The notes under the pieces are model-generated. The model was not told the DNA's origin. It ran no database searches and was given only the letters and a program-made list of their open reading frames with translations. From Algibacillus agarilyticus (GTDB lineage: Bacteria; Pseudomonadota; Gammaproteobacteria; Enterobacterales; Alteromonadaceae): a DNA stretch of 49,821 nt. Made by a program: the position numbers and the translations under genes. Location of the stretch: the NCBI RefSeq assembly GCF_003286125.1, contig NZ_QMED01000035.1, positions 1 through 49,821 of the forward strand, given 5' to 3'. Every line of letters starts with the position of its first letter. Position 1 is the stretch's first letter. Below are positions 1 to 8,333 of this stretch, piece after piece.

Positions 1-20
1 GGGACATATATGGTCACTCC

Positions 21-380
21 GATTAAATCAAGCTATATTGCCTGTTTTTTTGCCCGAAAATAGGGGTAAATCATTGAATAAATTACATATTTCTTTCTTA
101 CTAAACTGGTTTTATGCTTGGTAAAGTAACGGTTTCTTGACATATATCCGGCGTCTTGATGGCTTTAAATGCAGCCGCGCCCTAATGAGTTCCTGAATAA
201 GGATGTCTTATTTGCCTTTGCAGGCATAATGCTTCTTCGACTCGTTATTATGCGTCTAGAGCAGCTGTCCCGGCGAGGTTCCAAATAAGACAAAACCGTT
301 TAAATCATCAATACATATAGTACCGTTTAGCCCTTAAATGAGTGAGTGGTTTTATTTCTTAAATTCTACGTTTTTTTTGA
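21..380 (-). ncRNA. Candidate bridge-RNA region of the IS1111-type element
   Basis: IS1111-type elements are known to encode a structured guide (bridge) RNA in the non-coding end downstream of the transposase. This stretch is that end. It contains no ORF. On the minus strand it shows two similar segments (around TCTTATTTGGAACCTCGCC and CTTATTCAGGAACTCATT) and a short hairpin GCCTGCAAAGGC. Placement is by analogy; I could not fold the RNA or match its loops to a target. Confidence 0.3.
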
Positions 381-1406
381 TTAAGCACAGGCCTTGTTTA
401 TGTCGAAATCTTGCTTATATGCCATGACTGACCAAGTGATACGCGCAAGTTTATTCGCTAATGCCACAACCGCTTTACAACCGTGCATACGGCTTTTTAG
501 TTGCCTTGCCCAGCGATGTAATGAGGTATCTTTTTTAGTACACCAATTCATCACCGCTCTTGCGCCCATGATAAACAACCGCCTTAATGTGCTATTCCCG
601 CGTTTGGTTATTTTACCCATTCTATTTTTATCACCACTGGCATGCTGAGAAGGGGTTATTCCTGTCCAAGCAGCAAACTGCCTACCGTTTTTAAAGGTGT
701 TGGCATCAGTAACACTGCCCATGATCGCTGAAGCGAGTACAGGGCCAACACCAGGGATTGTCATTAAACGTTTATATTCTTTTTTATCTTTAACCAAGCT
801 ATCAAGCTCTTGTTGAATTGCGTCAAGTTGTTCATCTTGATTTTGTAAATTTTGATAAAGCCGACGAATGATTTTGCGGGCTGTCGCCGTCAATTCCATT
901 TCATTACACTCTAAAATAATAGGGATTTCATTCATTAATGCGACACGGGTTCGCGGTACGACAACACCATACTCCGCTAATAACCCCCGTAATTGATTAG
1001 CATCACCGGTGCGTATTTTTATCATGCGCTCTCTGACGCGCTGCAATGATTGAATATCTTGTGCTTCAAGTGATTTAACTTCTATTTTTCGAATGGTTGG
1101 GCGGAAGAATGCTTCCGCGATAGCCAGTGCATCGTTGCGATCGTTTTTATTGCCTATCACAAAAGGTTTAACCGCAAATGCCGGGAGTAAAGAAACTTTA
1201 TGGCCTAGCATTTTAATTCTGCGCCCCCAAGGGTTAGAGCTATAACACGCCTCCATTGCAACTTGAGTGGGTTCGTGTTGGCGAAGTTCGTGTAACAAAG
1301 CAGAGCGTTTCACTTTTTTGTTAAACAAAACGTTTCTGTTTTCATCTAAGCCACAGATTTGGAAAATATTCTTTGCTAAGTCAATACTAATTACGCTACA
1401 TTTCAT
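381..1406 (-). CDS. IS110-family transposase
   Basis: This 341-residue DEDD recombinase moves the surrounding insertion sequence. The N-terminal RuvC-like domain shows the first acidic residue in SVISIDLAK, a Glu in VAMEACYSS and the Asp pair in NDRNDALAIAEA. The C-terminal domain has the helix-hairpin-helix-like stretch PGVGPVLASAI and GITPSQHASG, which carries the conserved serine region of IS110 enzymes. I chose ATG 1406 (MKCSVIS), not the upstream GTG at 1415, because GGAG sits about 7 nt before it. Length is normal for the family and no stop or frameshift is seen, so it looks intact. The Shine-Dalgarno lies inside a hairpin arm (see the repeat at 1408-1486). Confidence 0.9.
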   Translation of the reverse strand: MKCSVISIDLAKNIFQICGLDENRNVLFNKKVKRSALLHELRQHEPTQVAMEACYSSNPWGRRIKMLGHKVSLLPAFAVKPFVIGNKNDRNDALAIAEAFFRPTIRKIEVKSLEAQDIQSLQRVRERMIKIRTGDANQLRGLLAEYGVVVPRTRVALMNEIPIILECNEMELTATARKIIRRLYQNLQNQDEQLDAIQQELDSLVKDKKEYKRLMTIPGVGPVLASAIMGSVTDANTFKNGRQFAAWTGITPSQHASGDKNRMGKITKRGNSTLRRLFIMGARAVMNWCTKKDTSLHRWARQLKSRMHGCKAVVALANKLARITWSVMAYKQDFDINKACA

Positions 1407-1407
1407 G

Positions 1408-1486
1408 ATGGTCACTCCACAGTTTGATTAATGGTTTTGTCGCTTACAATCATGGCACATTATGATGCCGAATGTGGAGTGACCAT
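1408..1486. repeat. 14-bp inverted repeat over the transposase leader
   Basis: ATGGTCACTCCACA at 1408-1421 is the exact complement of TGTGGAGTGACCAT at 1473-1486, with a 51-nt loop. The outer arm doubles as the right subterminal repeat of the element. The inner arm contains the GGAG ribosome-binding site of the transposase and ends 1 nt before its ATG. Folding of the transcript would hide the ribosome-binding site. Confidence 0.7.
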
Positions 1487-1607
1487 CTCAGCAGTCATTG
1501 AATTACAGTGACTGCCGAGACGATTTTCACTCGTACCCTAACACACGCTATCAATATTCACTATGAGTGCTGACAATGTGCATTAAGGCAGCAGAGTTTA
1601 AATGGTT

Positions 1608-2816
1608 TTAGTTTTCATTTACTAATGCTTTTTGTTCTTGTGATTTAGCTAGATCGTAAATAACTGAGCCTGCAAGCAAATAAGCGCCAACACCGTAAAG
1701 CTGAGAGTCGCCATACTCAACGACGCCTGGCGCGGCATTTACGCCTTGCACCCAACCTAGTTTTCCGTCAGGGTGAACAGCATTCACCATCACTTGCCAG
1801 CCACTAGCAACCGTTGGCCAATATTCTGTTTTATCTAAAATACCGTTTTTAATGCCCCAAGCTAAACCATAGGTAAAGAACCCTGTACCGCTAGTTTCAG
1901 GGTAGGGGCTTTGCTCTCTTGCTAACAATGACATTGCCCAAGAACCATCACGTTTTTGCAATGTTTTCAATTTTGCGGCTAGCTTTTTAAAGGTGTTTTC
2001 ATAAAAGGCGCGATCAGGATGATCGGTTGGCACATATTCTAACGTGCGGACTAGCCCGCCAATAACCCAACCGATGCCACGTGACCAAAAAACTTGTTCA
2101 CCGTATTGGCCTGTTTTTGTTTTGGCGCGAAAACGGCTGTCACGGTAAACAAGATCCAGTTCAGTGTCATAAAGGTAGTCAATAGTGGCTTTGAATTCTT
2201 TGGCCGCATAGTTTGCATAACGTTGATCACCAGTAGCCTCGGTTAATGAGTACCAAGTGGGTGGCGACATAAATAACGCATCAGCCCAACACCAGCGTTT
2301 AAAACAGGGGTAGCCTTTTCCTTTTTCTTTAAAATATTCCAAACTGACTGTTGGATTTGCTTCAATGATGGTATCAAACGTCTTTTTAATATGTGCTATT
2401 TTATGCTTGCCGCCATAGCGCTTGTAATGCCATAAATATACATCGCCAAATAAGTGATCGTCGGCGTGAAATGCTCTATGGCCCAACTCCCACTTTGAAT
2501 CGTTTCCTCGTAAATTAATCCACTTTTCATAAATAGGGTTATTTGAACGCTCTGCTAACTCAGCTAAACCAACAAAAAACGTGCCTTGTATCCATTCTTT
2601 CGGGCTTTCAGAGCGTTTACGTTTAAAGCCTAAATAATCTAATTTTTCTAAACGGGGTAACTGCCAATTAGCGACTTTTTCCATACCTTTCATGGTTTCC
2701 GTACTCGATGGATAGTTACCCGTATCAGCCGTTGGCTGTGGTATCGATTTTACGGTACTACAGCCGCCAACGAGTAATGCCAAGGCTGCCATGGCCGTAA
2801 TAAATTTAGTTCTCAT
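1608..2816 (-). CDS. GH105 unsaturated uronyl hydrolase, lipoprotein
   Basis: The 402-residue protein belongs to the GH88/GH105 (alpha/alpha)6-barrel hydrolases, which remove the 4,5-unsaturated uronic acid left at the end of oligosaccharides by polysaccharide lyases. The family signature RWCWADALFMSPP is at residues 174-186, and its Asp179 is the likely catalytic acid. FWSRGIGWVIGGL (about 243-255) is also typical. The N-terminus is a lipoprotein signal with lipobox LVGGC (Cys19), so it acts in the periplasm or on the outer membrane. The start is ATG 2816 with AGGGG upstream. A candidate sigma-dependent promoter lies at 2924-2952 on the same strand. With a lyase and rhamnosidase nearby, ulvan oligomers are the likely substrate; this is inferred from context. 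Confidence 0.88.
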   Translation of the reverse strand: MRTKFITAMAALALLVGGCSTVKSIPQPTADTGNYPSSTETMKGMEKVANWQLPRLEKLDYLGFKRKRSESPKEWIQGTFFVGLAELAERSNNPIYEKWINLRGNDSKWELGHRAFHADDHLFGDVYLWHYKRYGGKHKIAHIKKTFDTIIEANPTVSLEYFKEKGKGYPCFKRWCWADALFMSPPTWYSLTEATGDQRYANYAAKEFKATIDYLYDTELDLVYRDSRFRAKTKTGQYGEQVFWSRGIGWVIGGLVRTLEYVPTDHPDRAFYENTFKKLAAKLKTLQKRDGSWAMSLLAREQSPYPETSGTGFFTYGLAWGIKNGILDKTEYWPTVASGWQVMVNAVHPDGKLGWVQGVNAAPGVVEYGDSQLYGVGAYLLAGSVIYDLAKSQEQKALVNEN

Positions 2817-3546
2817 GTATACCCCTAAAGTATCTTTTAAAAGCGGCTACCAATATTTAACGCCGAAACCTTTGCTGGTAGGCAAAGAGCAAAAATAATC
2901 AATTCTATTTGTTACTTAAGATTAGTCATTTGAATAACAGTATTACTACCCCCCCTCCTTGATCAAAAATGATGGGTTTGATTAATTTTGCTAACCTTGA
3001 TGCTGGCGATAATGGTTTTAGAATCGCCGCTACTCGCTAGTGTTAGTACCAATATTAAAGTCGGTGAATAGGGCACAGTAACGCTTAAACTGCCAAAAAA
3101 TTGCTAATTATGAAGTATTCTCAGTGCAAGTATTCGATAGGCTAAACCCTTTAATCATTGATAAACGTTTGCTGGTCACCGTGCCAAAACATGGCTTTAG
3201 AACGGCACCAAATCGTACTTATCAACAAGATAAAAACGATGCGTTTACCTTCTATAGCCAAAAGACCATCCTGATGTTTAATAAAAACAGTCTGGTTTTT
3301 CTTTTTCGACGTGATTTCAACCGTTGGTTCTAAATGGAAGCCGGCTAAAGTGTTTGGGCCTGACGCACAACCTAAAAGGGTTGTGGAGCAAAGTAGCGGT
3401 AAAATTTCGATGCTTATCAACTGGAATAAGTCTGATAGCCAAGCCGAGCGTATTGATATAGAGATCGAATAACATTAAGCTCTATCAATCTAGCCAGTGA
3501 GCGTGTCATTTCTCGTTTGCTGGCGATTATTTTTACAGGAGTTGTT
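2817..3546. other. Divergent intergenic region with possible gene remnant
   Basis: This gap separates the GH105 gene from the lyase-like gene. It carries promoter-like site b. From 3275 to 3472 the plus strand holds an open frame with no start codon; its last 41 codons, ending at TAA 3470-3472, look protein-like (KVFGPDAQPKRVVEQSSGK and onward). This could be the eroded C-terminus of a lost gene, and I do not recognise its family. A short antisense frame (3151-3420) with a chance lipobox overlaps it. The rest shows nothing I can name. Confidence 0.3.
2924..2952 (-). promoter_or_regulatory. Bipartite promoter-like motif, site b (GH105)
   Basis: Read on the minus strand, GGGGTAGTAA (2952-2943) is followed by 15 nt and GACT (2927-2924). 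It lies about 107 nt before the GH105 start. It shares sequence and exact spacing with four other sites in the locus. Confidence 0.6.
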
Positions 3547-4482
3547 ATGCACCCAGGTTTAAAAAGCATGTTAGGGTCAAGCTTGAAAAACAAGTTATTA
3601 CTGCCTTTATCTTTATTGGTTTTTAGTCTGCCGGCATCAGCTAATAACGTTTATAAAGTTGATGAGTCATTTGAAGATGGCGGCTGGAACGCCGAACAAC
3701 CAATGGGATTTACCCCCGGTTTAAAAAAAGATATTGCTAAGCGTTTTATGTTTAATCAAATGCAAGCTGATCACGCGTTTGTACTTGAAGATAAGGTGGT
3801 TCGCAACGGTAAATATGCTGCCAAGCTTGTGTGGAAACACCAGAACCCCGCGGCGTATAACGGTAAAAAAGATAAAGTAGACAATGTTGATCGCAAAGCA
3901 ATGTTTCACGGCTATAAAACTGAGCAAGTGATGGGTGCTGAAGCTTGGTTTGGTTTTAGTTATTATTTCCCGAGTGAAGGCACAAAAACAGAGCCTAACC
4001 ATTGGTTATTTTTTCAAATCCACGGCAGTGCTGATAAGCGTCTTAAAGAACACTCTAGAAATCCGCCGTTTAGCATCACCATGAACGAGAATGGCTTACA
4101 TGGCAGTTGGAAATGGGATCCGGATGAAAAAAGCAAAACCAGAACCGGCAAAGGTACCCAGCTCTATACTATTCCTGGCGCTAAAAGTGGTTACTTAGAT
4201 CGTTGGGTTGATTTTGTTTTACACGTTAAAGTGGATTATTCAGCGGCAAAAACCGGCTTAATTGAACTTTGGGTTGATGGCAAAAAAGTATTAAACCAGC
4301 ATAATATCCAGTTTGGTTATAACGATGATAAAGGTATTTATCCTTCGTGGGGCATGTATTTTAATGGTGACTTAAGTGTGATGAAAAATGACCATTACTT
4401 GTATCTTGATGAAGTGAAAATGGCAGATTTTCCTGGTGCTACGTATGATGATGTTGCGCCTAAAGGAAATAAAACCAAATAA
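3547..4482 (+). CDS. Secreted jelly-roll polysaccharide lyase-like protein
   Basis: After a signal peptide (KNKLLLPLSLLVFSLPASA) the 311-residue protein has the pattern of the heparin-lyase-like beta-jelly-roll family (Polysacc_lyase, PF14099). The visible marks are a central NHWLFFQIHG strand, the WKWDP loop, and WVDFVLHVKVDYS followed by IELWVDGKKVL. The family includes enzymes that cleave uronic-acid polymers by beta-elimination, so an endolytic lyase role next to GH105 is likely, but the exact PL family and substrate are not readable. I chose ATG 3547, because AGGAG ends 5 nt before it; the frame also opens at 3517. A hairpin terminator follows at 4498. No copy of the shared promoter motif is seen on its strand. 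Confidence 0.65.
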   Translation: MHPGLKSMLGSSLKNKLLLPLSLLVFSLPASANNVYKVDESFEDGGWNAEQPMGFTPGLKKDIAKRFMFNQMQADHAFVLEDKVVRNGKYAAKLVWKHQNPAAYNGKKDKVDNVDRKAMFHGYKTEQVMGAEAWFGFSYYFPSEGTKTEPNHWLFFQIHGSADKRLKEHSRNPPFSITMNENGLHGSWKWDPDEKSKTRTGKGTQLYTIPGAKSGYLDRWVDFVLHVKVDYSAAKTGLIELWVDGKKVLNQHNIQFGYNDDKGIYPSWGMYFNGDLSVMKNDHYLYLDEVKMADFPGATYDDVAPKGNKTK

Positions 4483-4497
4483 TTATTGTTAATAAAT

Positions 4498-4545
4498 CTT
4501 GCTTTGATAACCGATTCGTCAACGTTTACCGGTTTTTAAAGCAAG
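4498..4545 (+). terminator. Hairpin terminator after the lyase-like gene
   Basis: CTTGCTTT and AACCG pair with CGGTT and AAAGCAAG, closing a 16-nt loop, followed by TATTTT. It starts 15 nt after the stop codon. Confidence 0.6.
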
Positions 4546-4954
4546 TATTTTCAGCCTAATCTTTGCGTTTCAAATCTATCTTATCAACACGCCCTAGCAC
4601 CTTAATTTTGCCTTTTATATTCACGACTCAACGATTAAAACGCCTCTAGGCGCTGCGCCTTGCACCTCTCCAGCTTAGTCCTTGGCGTGTCATCAAATCT
4701 CACTAAATATTAGTAAAATACTCGTGGTTCAAAACCTGGTTTTTGGCCGCTAAGCAAGTTATGTATACCTGCTGAGTGTCATTGTTGTATCTGTACTGTA
4801 AGTAACTTGTTAATCATTCGGGTGAATATTGTTACTAAAATATCCTATTGGGGGTAGTAATTTTACACCCGAAAAGACTCTTGTTTAAGAGCGCGCGAGC
4901 GAACTCACTTTTAAATCCAAAATATCTAATAAAAAATATATAAACGAGGTAAGT
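4546..4954. other. Intergenic region upstream of the GH39-like gene
   Basis: No ORF of note. The only recognised element is promoter-like site a at 4851-4879. The leader from that site to the ATG at 4955 is about 75 nt. Confidence 0.5.
4851..4879 (+). promoter_or_regulatory. Bipartite promoter-like motif, site a (GH39-like)
   Basis: GGGGTAGTAA at 4851-4860, a 15-nt spacer, then GACT at 4876-4879. It lies upstream of the GH39-like gene in the correct direction. Confidence 0.6.
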
Positions 4955-6646
4955 ATGGGAATTTTAAAACAACTACGAGGAGCCGGCTGTCGTCCGATTA
5001 AAACCGCTACGATGCTCTCTATCCTTTCTACATTGGTTCTAACCAGTAATGTAACCAATGCCACGGTAAAGATAACCACAGATATGACTAACTCAGATAA
5101 TAAAAAGGGGAAAATTCATAACTATTGGAATGTGCGTAATGAAATTCCGCCTTACCCGAATTTGACCAATGTCGAGGTAGATAGACAAGATTCAATGAAC
5201 CTCATTCGCTTGCTAGGCGGAGAAGCAAAGTCAGGGCAGAAAGTGACCGATAATGATGCCATTATTTACAAAAATGGCGAGTACGTTTTCCGATATTGGA
5301 AAGTGAGATCTCGTATTGATGCCGTAAAAAGTCACGGCTATAAAATTCATCAAATCGTATTAGATAACCCGCCATGGGCAATGCAGCGAGGTTTAAACTT
5401 TGTTGAAAACCCAACTAGAGAAGGTGAGTATGACATTGATGACAAAATTTCGACCTACGGAAATTCATTTCCGCCAGGCGAACCAGCAGTGTGGGCCGAT
5501 TTTATTGAAAAGCTCATTGGTAATTTAATTCAAAAATACGGAGTTGAAGAAGTTAGCAGCTGGCGTTTTCGTGTACACACAGAAGCTGATTTTATACCAC
5601 ATCATTGGTCTGGCACTAAAAAAGATTATTTTGACCACTATAAAAATACGGTAAGAGCCGTTCGCAGAGCATTGCCATCAGCAAAAGTTGGCTCGCATTT
5701 CTTACCGCCGCCAAGTGGCTCAAACCGCTACGGTGTAGAGTTTGTTGGTTGGACGAGTGAACAAAACTTGCCACTTAATGATGTTGGTTTATCTTATTAT
5801 CCTTTTTACAATAACAGTGCTCATGTCGACATGGACAGAGTATGGGAAAAGTTTGTAAAACCATTTAAAACATCATCAGGGTGGAAGGCGGGTACAAGCT
5901 TTAGTATTCCTGAATTTACCTTATTTACAGAAAGAGATGATGATGGCTATAACGTCCCTGTAGGAAGTGCGCATCGAGATGCATTTTACGCGATGATGTC
6001 GAAAATGGTTTTCGAAAAAGGCATTAATAAAGTACACACCTGGGGTGATAAAACGAATAATCCATTTTTCTTAGCGATTAAAACAATGGCAGGTAAAGAT
6101 CGTTATAAAAATTGGCGCTCTGGAACACCACTTCAAAGTGGCAATATGGTCGACGGTTACTTTGCTGCCAGTACAGATAAAAAGAAGATTGATGCCATCG
6201 TGTTTAATTACAACGCTGATCCTCTGTATAAGGCGGATGACAAAATAGAGATTGCTGTAACGGTACCCTACCCACCAGGTACTCGTTTTAACTTTCGCTC
6301 TGCAATTAAGCGACGCGCCAATAATGCCCAACACCAATTTGCTCAGCAATATGTAAATGCTGACAAGTATGTAAGTGACGGTGGCTGGGTACTTGATAAA
6401 GTTAGACCTGATGCAACGACTAAAACAGACAAAAACGGGGATTATGGCACCATTTTAACGACATGGGGCAAAAATAAATGGAAAGAAGAAAAAGAAAACT
6501 TAAGTGGGTATCAGTCCTTAAACTTCTCCAGTAATACGACGGTACATAGTGTTGCGATTGGATCGAATCAAACTAAGTCTCAAATCAAAGTGCAGGTAAG
6601 CATGCCTTCATTTTCATTTCGTAAGGTAGAGTTTAGAAAGCAATAA
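4955..6646 (+). CDS. Secreted GH39-like glycoside hydrolase
   Basis: The 563-residue protein has an N-terminal signal segment (about 18-37, ending TNA) and a (beta/alpha)8 GH-A-type catalytic region. SSWRFRVHTEADF (201-213) corresponds to the GH39 acid/base strand, usually W-F-E-V-W-N-E-P, giving Glu210. SFSIPEFTLF (315-324) offers Glu320 as nucleophile. A C-terminal beta-sandwich occupies roughly 400-563. Known GH39 enzymes are beta-xylosidases or iduronidases, and GH39 xylosidases occur in other ulvan loci. That fits here but is inference. The oddity is Thr before the acid/base Glu, where clan A nearly always has Asn. SD GAGG precedes ATG 4955. It has its own promoter-like site and a strong terminator, so it is probably monocistronic. 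Confidence 0.7.
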   Translation: MGILKQLRGAGCRPIKTATMLSILSTLVLTSNVTNATVKITTDMTNSDNKKGKIHNYWNVRNEIPPYPNLTNVEVDRQDSMNLIRLLGGEAKSGQKVTDNDAIIYKNGEYVFRYWKVRSRIDAVKSHGYKIHQIVLDNPPWAMQRGLNFVENPTREGEYDIDDKISTYGNSFPPGEPAVWADFIEKLIGNLIQKYGVEEVSSWRFRVHTEADFIPHHWSGTKKDYFDHYKNTVRAVRRALPSAKVGSHFLPPPSGSNRYGVEFVGWTSEQNLPLNDVGLSYYPFYNNSAHVDMDRVWEKFVKPFKTSSGWKAGTSFSIPEFTLFTERDDDGYNVPVGSAHRDAFYAMMSKMVFEKGINKVHTWGDKTNNPFFLAIKTMAGKDRYKNWRSGTPLQSGNMVDGYFAASTDKKKIDAIVFNYNADPLYKADDKIEIAVTVPYPPGTRFNFRSAIKRRANNAQHQFAQQYVNADKYVSDGGWVLDKVRPDATTKTDKNGDYGTILTTWGKNKWKEEKENLSGYQSLNFSSNTTVHSVAIGSNQTKSQIKVQVSMPSFSFRKVEFRKQ

Positions 6647-6674
6647 CGCCTTTTATACACTCTCAATAAATTTG

Positions 6675-6702
6675 AAAGCCTTGATATGAATATCAAGGCT
6701 TT
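6675..6702 (+). terminator. Rho-independent terminator
   Basis: A 12-bp perfect stem (AAAGCCTTGATA / TATCAAGGCTTT) with a 4-nt loop, followed by TATCTTT, 28 nt after the GH39-like stop. Confidence 0.85.
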
Positions 6703-6784
6703 TATCTTTATCAACGGTTAAATCCATATGTTTAGCTATACGCAAGTGACTTGGGTGTGTATGAAACATGAATTTTTTTTATTG

Positions 6785-6813
6785 CGGGTAGCAGTCACAT
6801 TATTGATATGACT
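6785..6813 (+). promoter_or_regulatory. Bipartite promoter-like motif, site d (sulfatase)
   Basis: CGGGTAGCAG at 6785-6794, a 15-nt spacer, then GACT at 6810-6813. A run of eight T lies just upstream. The distance to the sulfatase ATG is about 45 nt. Confidence 0.6.
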
Positions 6814-6857
6814 ATTCTTTCTATAATTACGCGAATTTGTCACTACTTGGTACTGTT

Positions 6858-8303
6858 ATGAATATTAATTTGATAAAAAAAATGGCATGGGCATTTAGCC
6901 TTACTTGTTTGTCCGCTTTAGCGGTAGCCCAGCAACCCAATGTGCTCTTTATTGCGGTTGATGATCTTAACGATATGCCGCGCTTTATGGGCAGTTACCC
7001 TGATGCTATAACCCCTAATCTAGACCGCTTAGCCGCCAAGGGAATTTCATTTGAGCGAGCTCACGCGCAAGTACCACTTTGTGGCCCGTCACGCGCTAGC
7101 GTCATGACCAGCACGATTGCGACCACACATGGATTTCATGGCCATATGTCTGACCAAAAAGTACAGCAGCGTGGCAAAGAAATGGGCACCAGTACCATCC
7201 CTGAGTATTTTAAAGATAACGGTTACCATGTTATGGCGGTGGGTAAAATATTCCATAAACATGTGCCTAACGGTGCCGTTAGTGAGTCAGGCGGTCGCGG
7301 TGGTTGGAATACCCACCCTAAAGGTAAACAAAACTATACGGGTGGCAGAACCTTTACCGATTGGGCGCAGTGGCCGGGCGCAGAAAATGAAATGACTGAT
7401 TATCAATCAGCTGATTGGGCTGCTTCAAGGCTTAAGAAAACATATGATCAGCCCTTTATGATGATGGTGGGTTTTTTAAGACCGCATGTGCCATGGATAG
7501 TGCCAAAGCGTTGGTTTGATTTATACCCAAACCCTGAGCAATTAACGTTACCGCCTTATAAAGCAGACGATTTAGACGATGTGCCTGCTATGTCGGCTTT
7601 TTTAAATTTAGATGATGAAATGCCACGCACGAGTAAATTAATAGAGAAAAAACAGTGGCAAGATGTTATTCACGCTTATTTAGCGTCCACTTCATTTGTA
7701 GATCATTACGTAGGTAAAGTGATTGACGCTGTTGAAGCCGGCCCTAATGCTGACAATACGATTATTGTTCTGTGGTCTGATCATGGTTATCACTTAGGTG
7801 AAAAAAATACCTTTCAAAAGCAAAGCTTATGGGAACGTAGCTCACATGTACCCTTATTGTTTGCCGGCCCTAATATTAAGCCCCAACAAGTCAGTGGCCG
7901 CGTCGTTAGCTTAATCGATATATTACCTACGTTGGCGGAGTTATGTGGCTTACCAACGAATCAGAACTGGCAAGGACGCAGTATTAAACCGTTAATCGAA
8001 AATCCCACTAAAACATGGGACTATCCAGCGATCACTACTTGGGAAGGTAAAAACACAGCAGTACAGACCGAGCAATATAGATACATACATTACATCGATG
8101 GTTCGGAAGAGCTATACGATCATGAAAATGATTACAACGAATGGCATAACCTTGCCAAAGATCCTAAATATCGTGCCATCAAGAAAAAGCTAAAAGCACA
8201 TGTACCAACAAGCTATGTTGAAAAATCGGTTGGTAAAAAGCAAAGAGGTATGGCTGGGGTGATCAGGAAGAAAAAGACGACTAACAAGAAAACCAACTCA
8301 TAA
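6858..8303 (+). CDS. Secreted S1-family sulfatase (iduronate-2-sulfatase-like)
   Basis: A 481-residue formylglycine-dependent sulfatase. The motif LCGPSRAS has Cys75, which is converted to formylglycine by a maturase. Asp35-Asp36 in AVDDLND and the later WSDHGYHLGE supply metal ligands. The DDLND, TPNLDRLA and CGPSRAS blocks resemble the iduronate-2-sulfatase-like S1_7 group. It probably removes a sulfate ester from ulvan oligosaccharides; regiospecificity cannot be read. A signal peptide spans about 1-25 (cleavage after AVA). I prefer ATG 6858 to the in-frame TTG 6837 because the signal peptide is standard from there, although no clear SD is seen. The next gene begins 30 nt downstream, so the two are probably one transcript from site d. 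Confidence 0.85.
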   Translation: MNINLIKKMAWAFSLTCLSALAVAQQPNVLFIAVDDLNDMPRFMGSYPDAITPNLDRLAAKGISFERAHAQVPLCGPSRASVMTSTIATTHGFHGHMSDQKVQQRGKEMGTSTIPEYFKDNGYHVMAVGKIFHKHVPNGAVSESGGRGGWNTHPKGKQNYTGGRTFTDWAQWPGAENEMTDYQSADWAASRLKKTYDQPFMMMVGFLRPHVPWIVPKRWFDLYPNPEQLTLPPYKADDLDDVPAMSAFLNLDDEMPRTSKLIEKKQWQDVIHAYLASTSFVDHYVGKVIDAVEAGPNADNTIIVLWSDHGYHLGEKNTFQKQSLWERSSHVPLLFAGPNIKPQQVSGRVVSLIDILPTLAELCGLPTNQNWQGRSIKPLIENPTKTWDYPAITTWEGKNTAVQTEQYRYIHYIDGSEELYDHENDYNEWHNLAKDPKYRAIKKKLKAHVPTSYVEKSVGKKQRGMAGVIRKKKTTNKKTNS

Positions 8304-8333
8304 AAATAATAATGACGAACACTAGGGAAAACA

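Larger units (their letters stand above)
10..1486 (-). mobile_element. IS110-family (IS1111-type) insertion sequence
   Basis: A single DEDD transposase gene on the minus strand is bracketed by an 11-bp perfect inverted repeat: ATGGTCACTCC at 10-20 and its complement GGAGTGACCAT at 1476-1486. Subterminal inverted repeats of this kind are known from the IS1111 subgroup of IS110. The long non-coding end (about 360 bp) lies downstream of the gene, as in that subgroup. The exact ends are not fixed by the sequence because IS110 elements make no regular target duplication; the true ends probably lie a few bases outside the repeats. Confidence 0.75.

Noticed and set aside
394-648. Plus-strand frame opposite the transposase
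   Set aside because: It is the shadow of the transposase gene with no independent support.
3151-3420. Minus-strand 89-codon frame with an apparent lipobox
   Set aside because: Only the first part looks like a signal; the rest has no coding character, there is no clear ribosome site, and it is antisense to a more protein-like frame.
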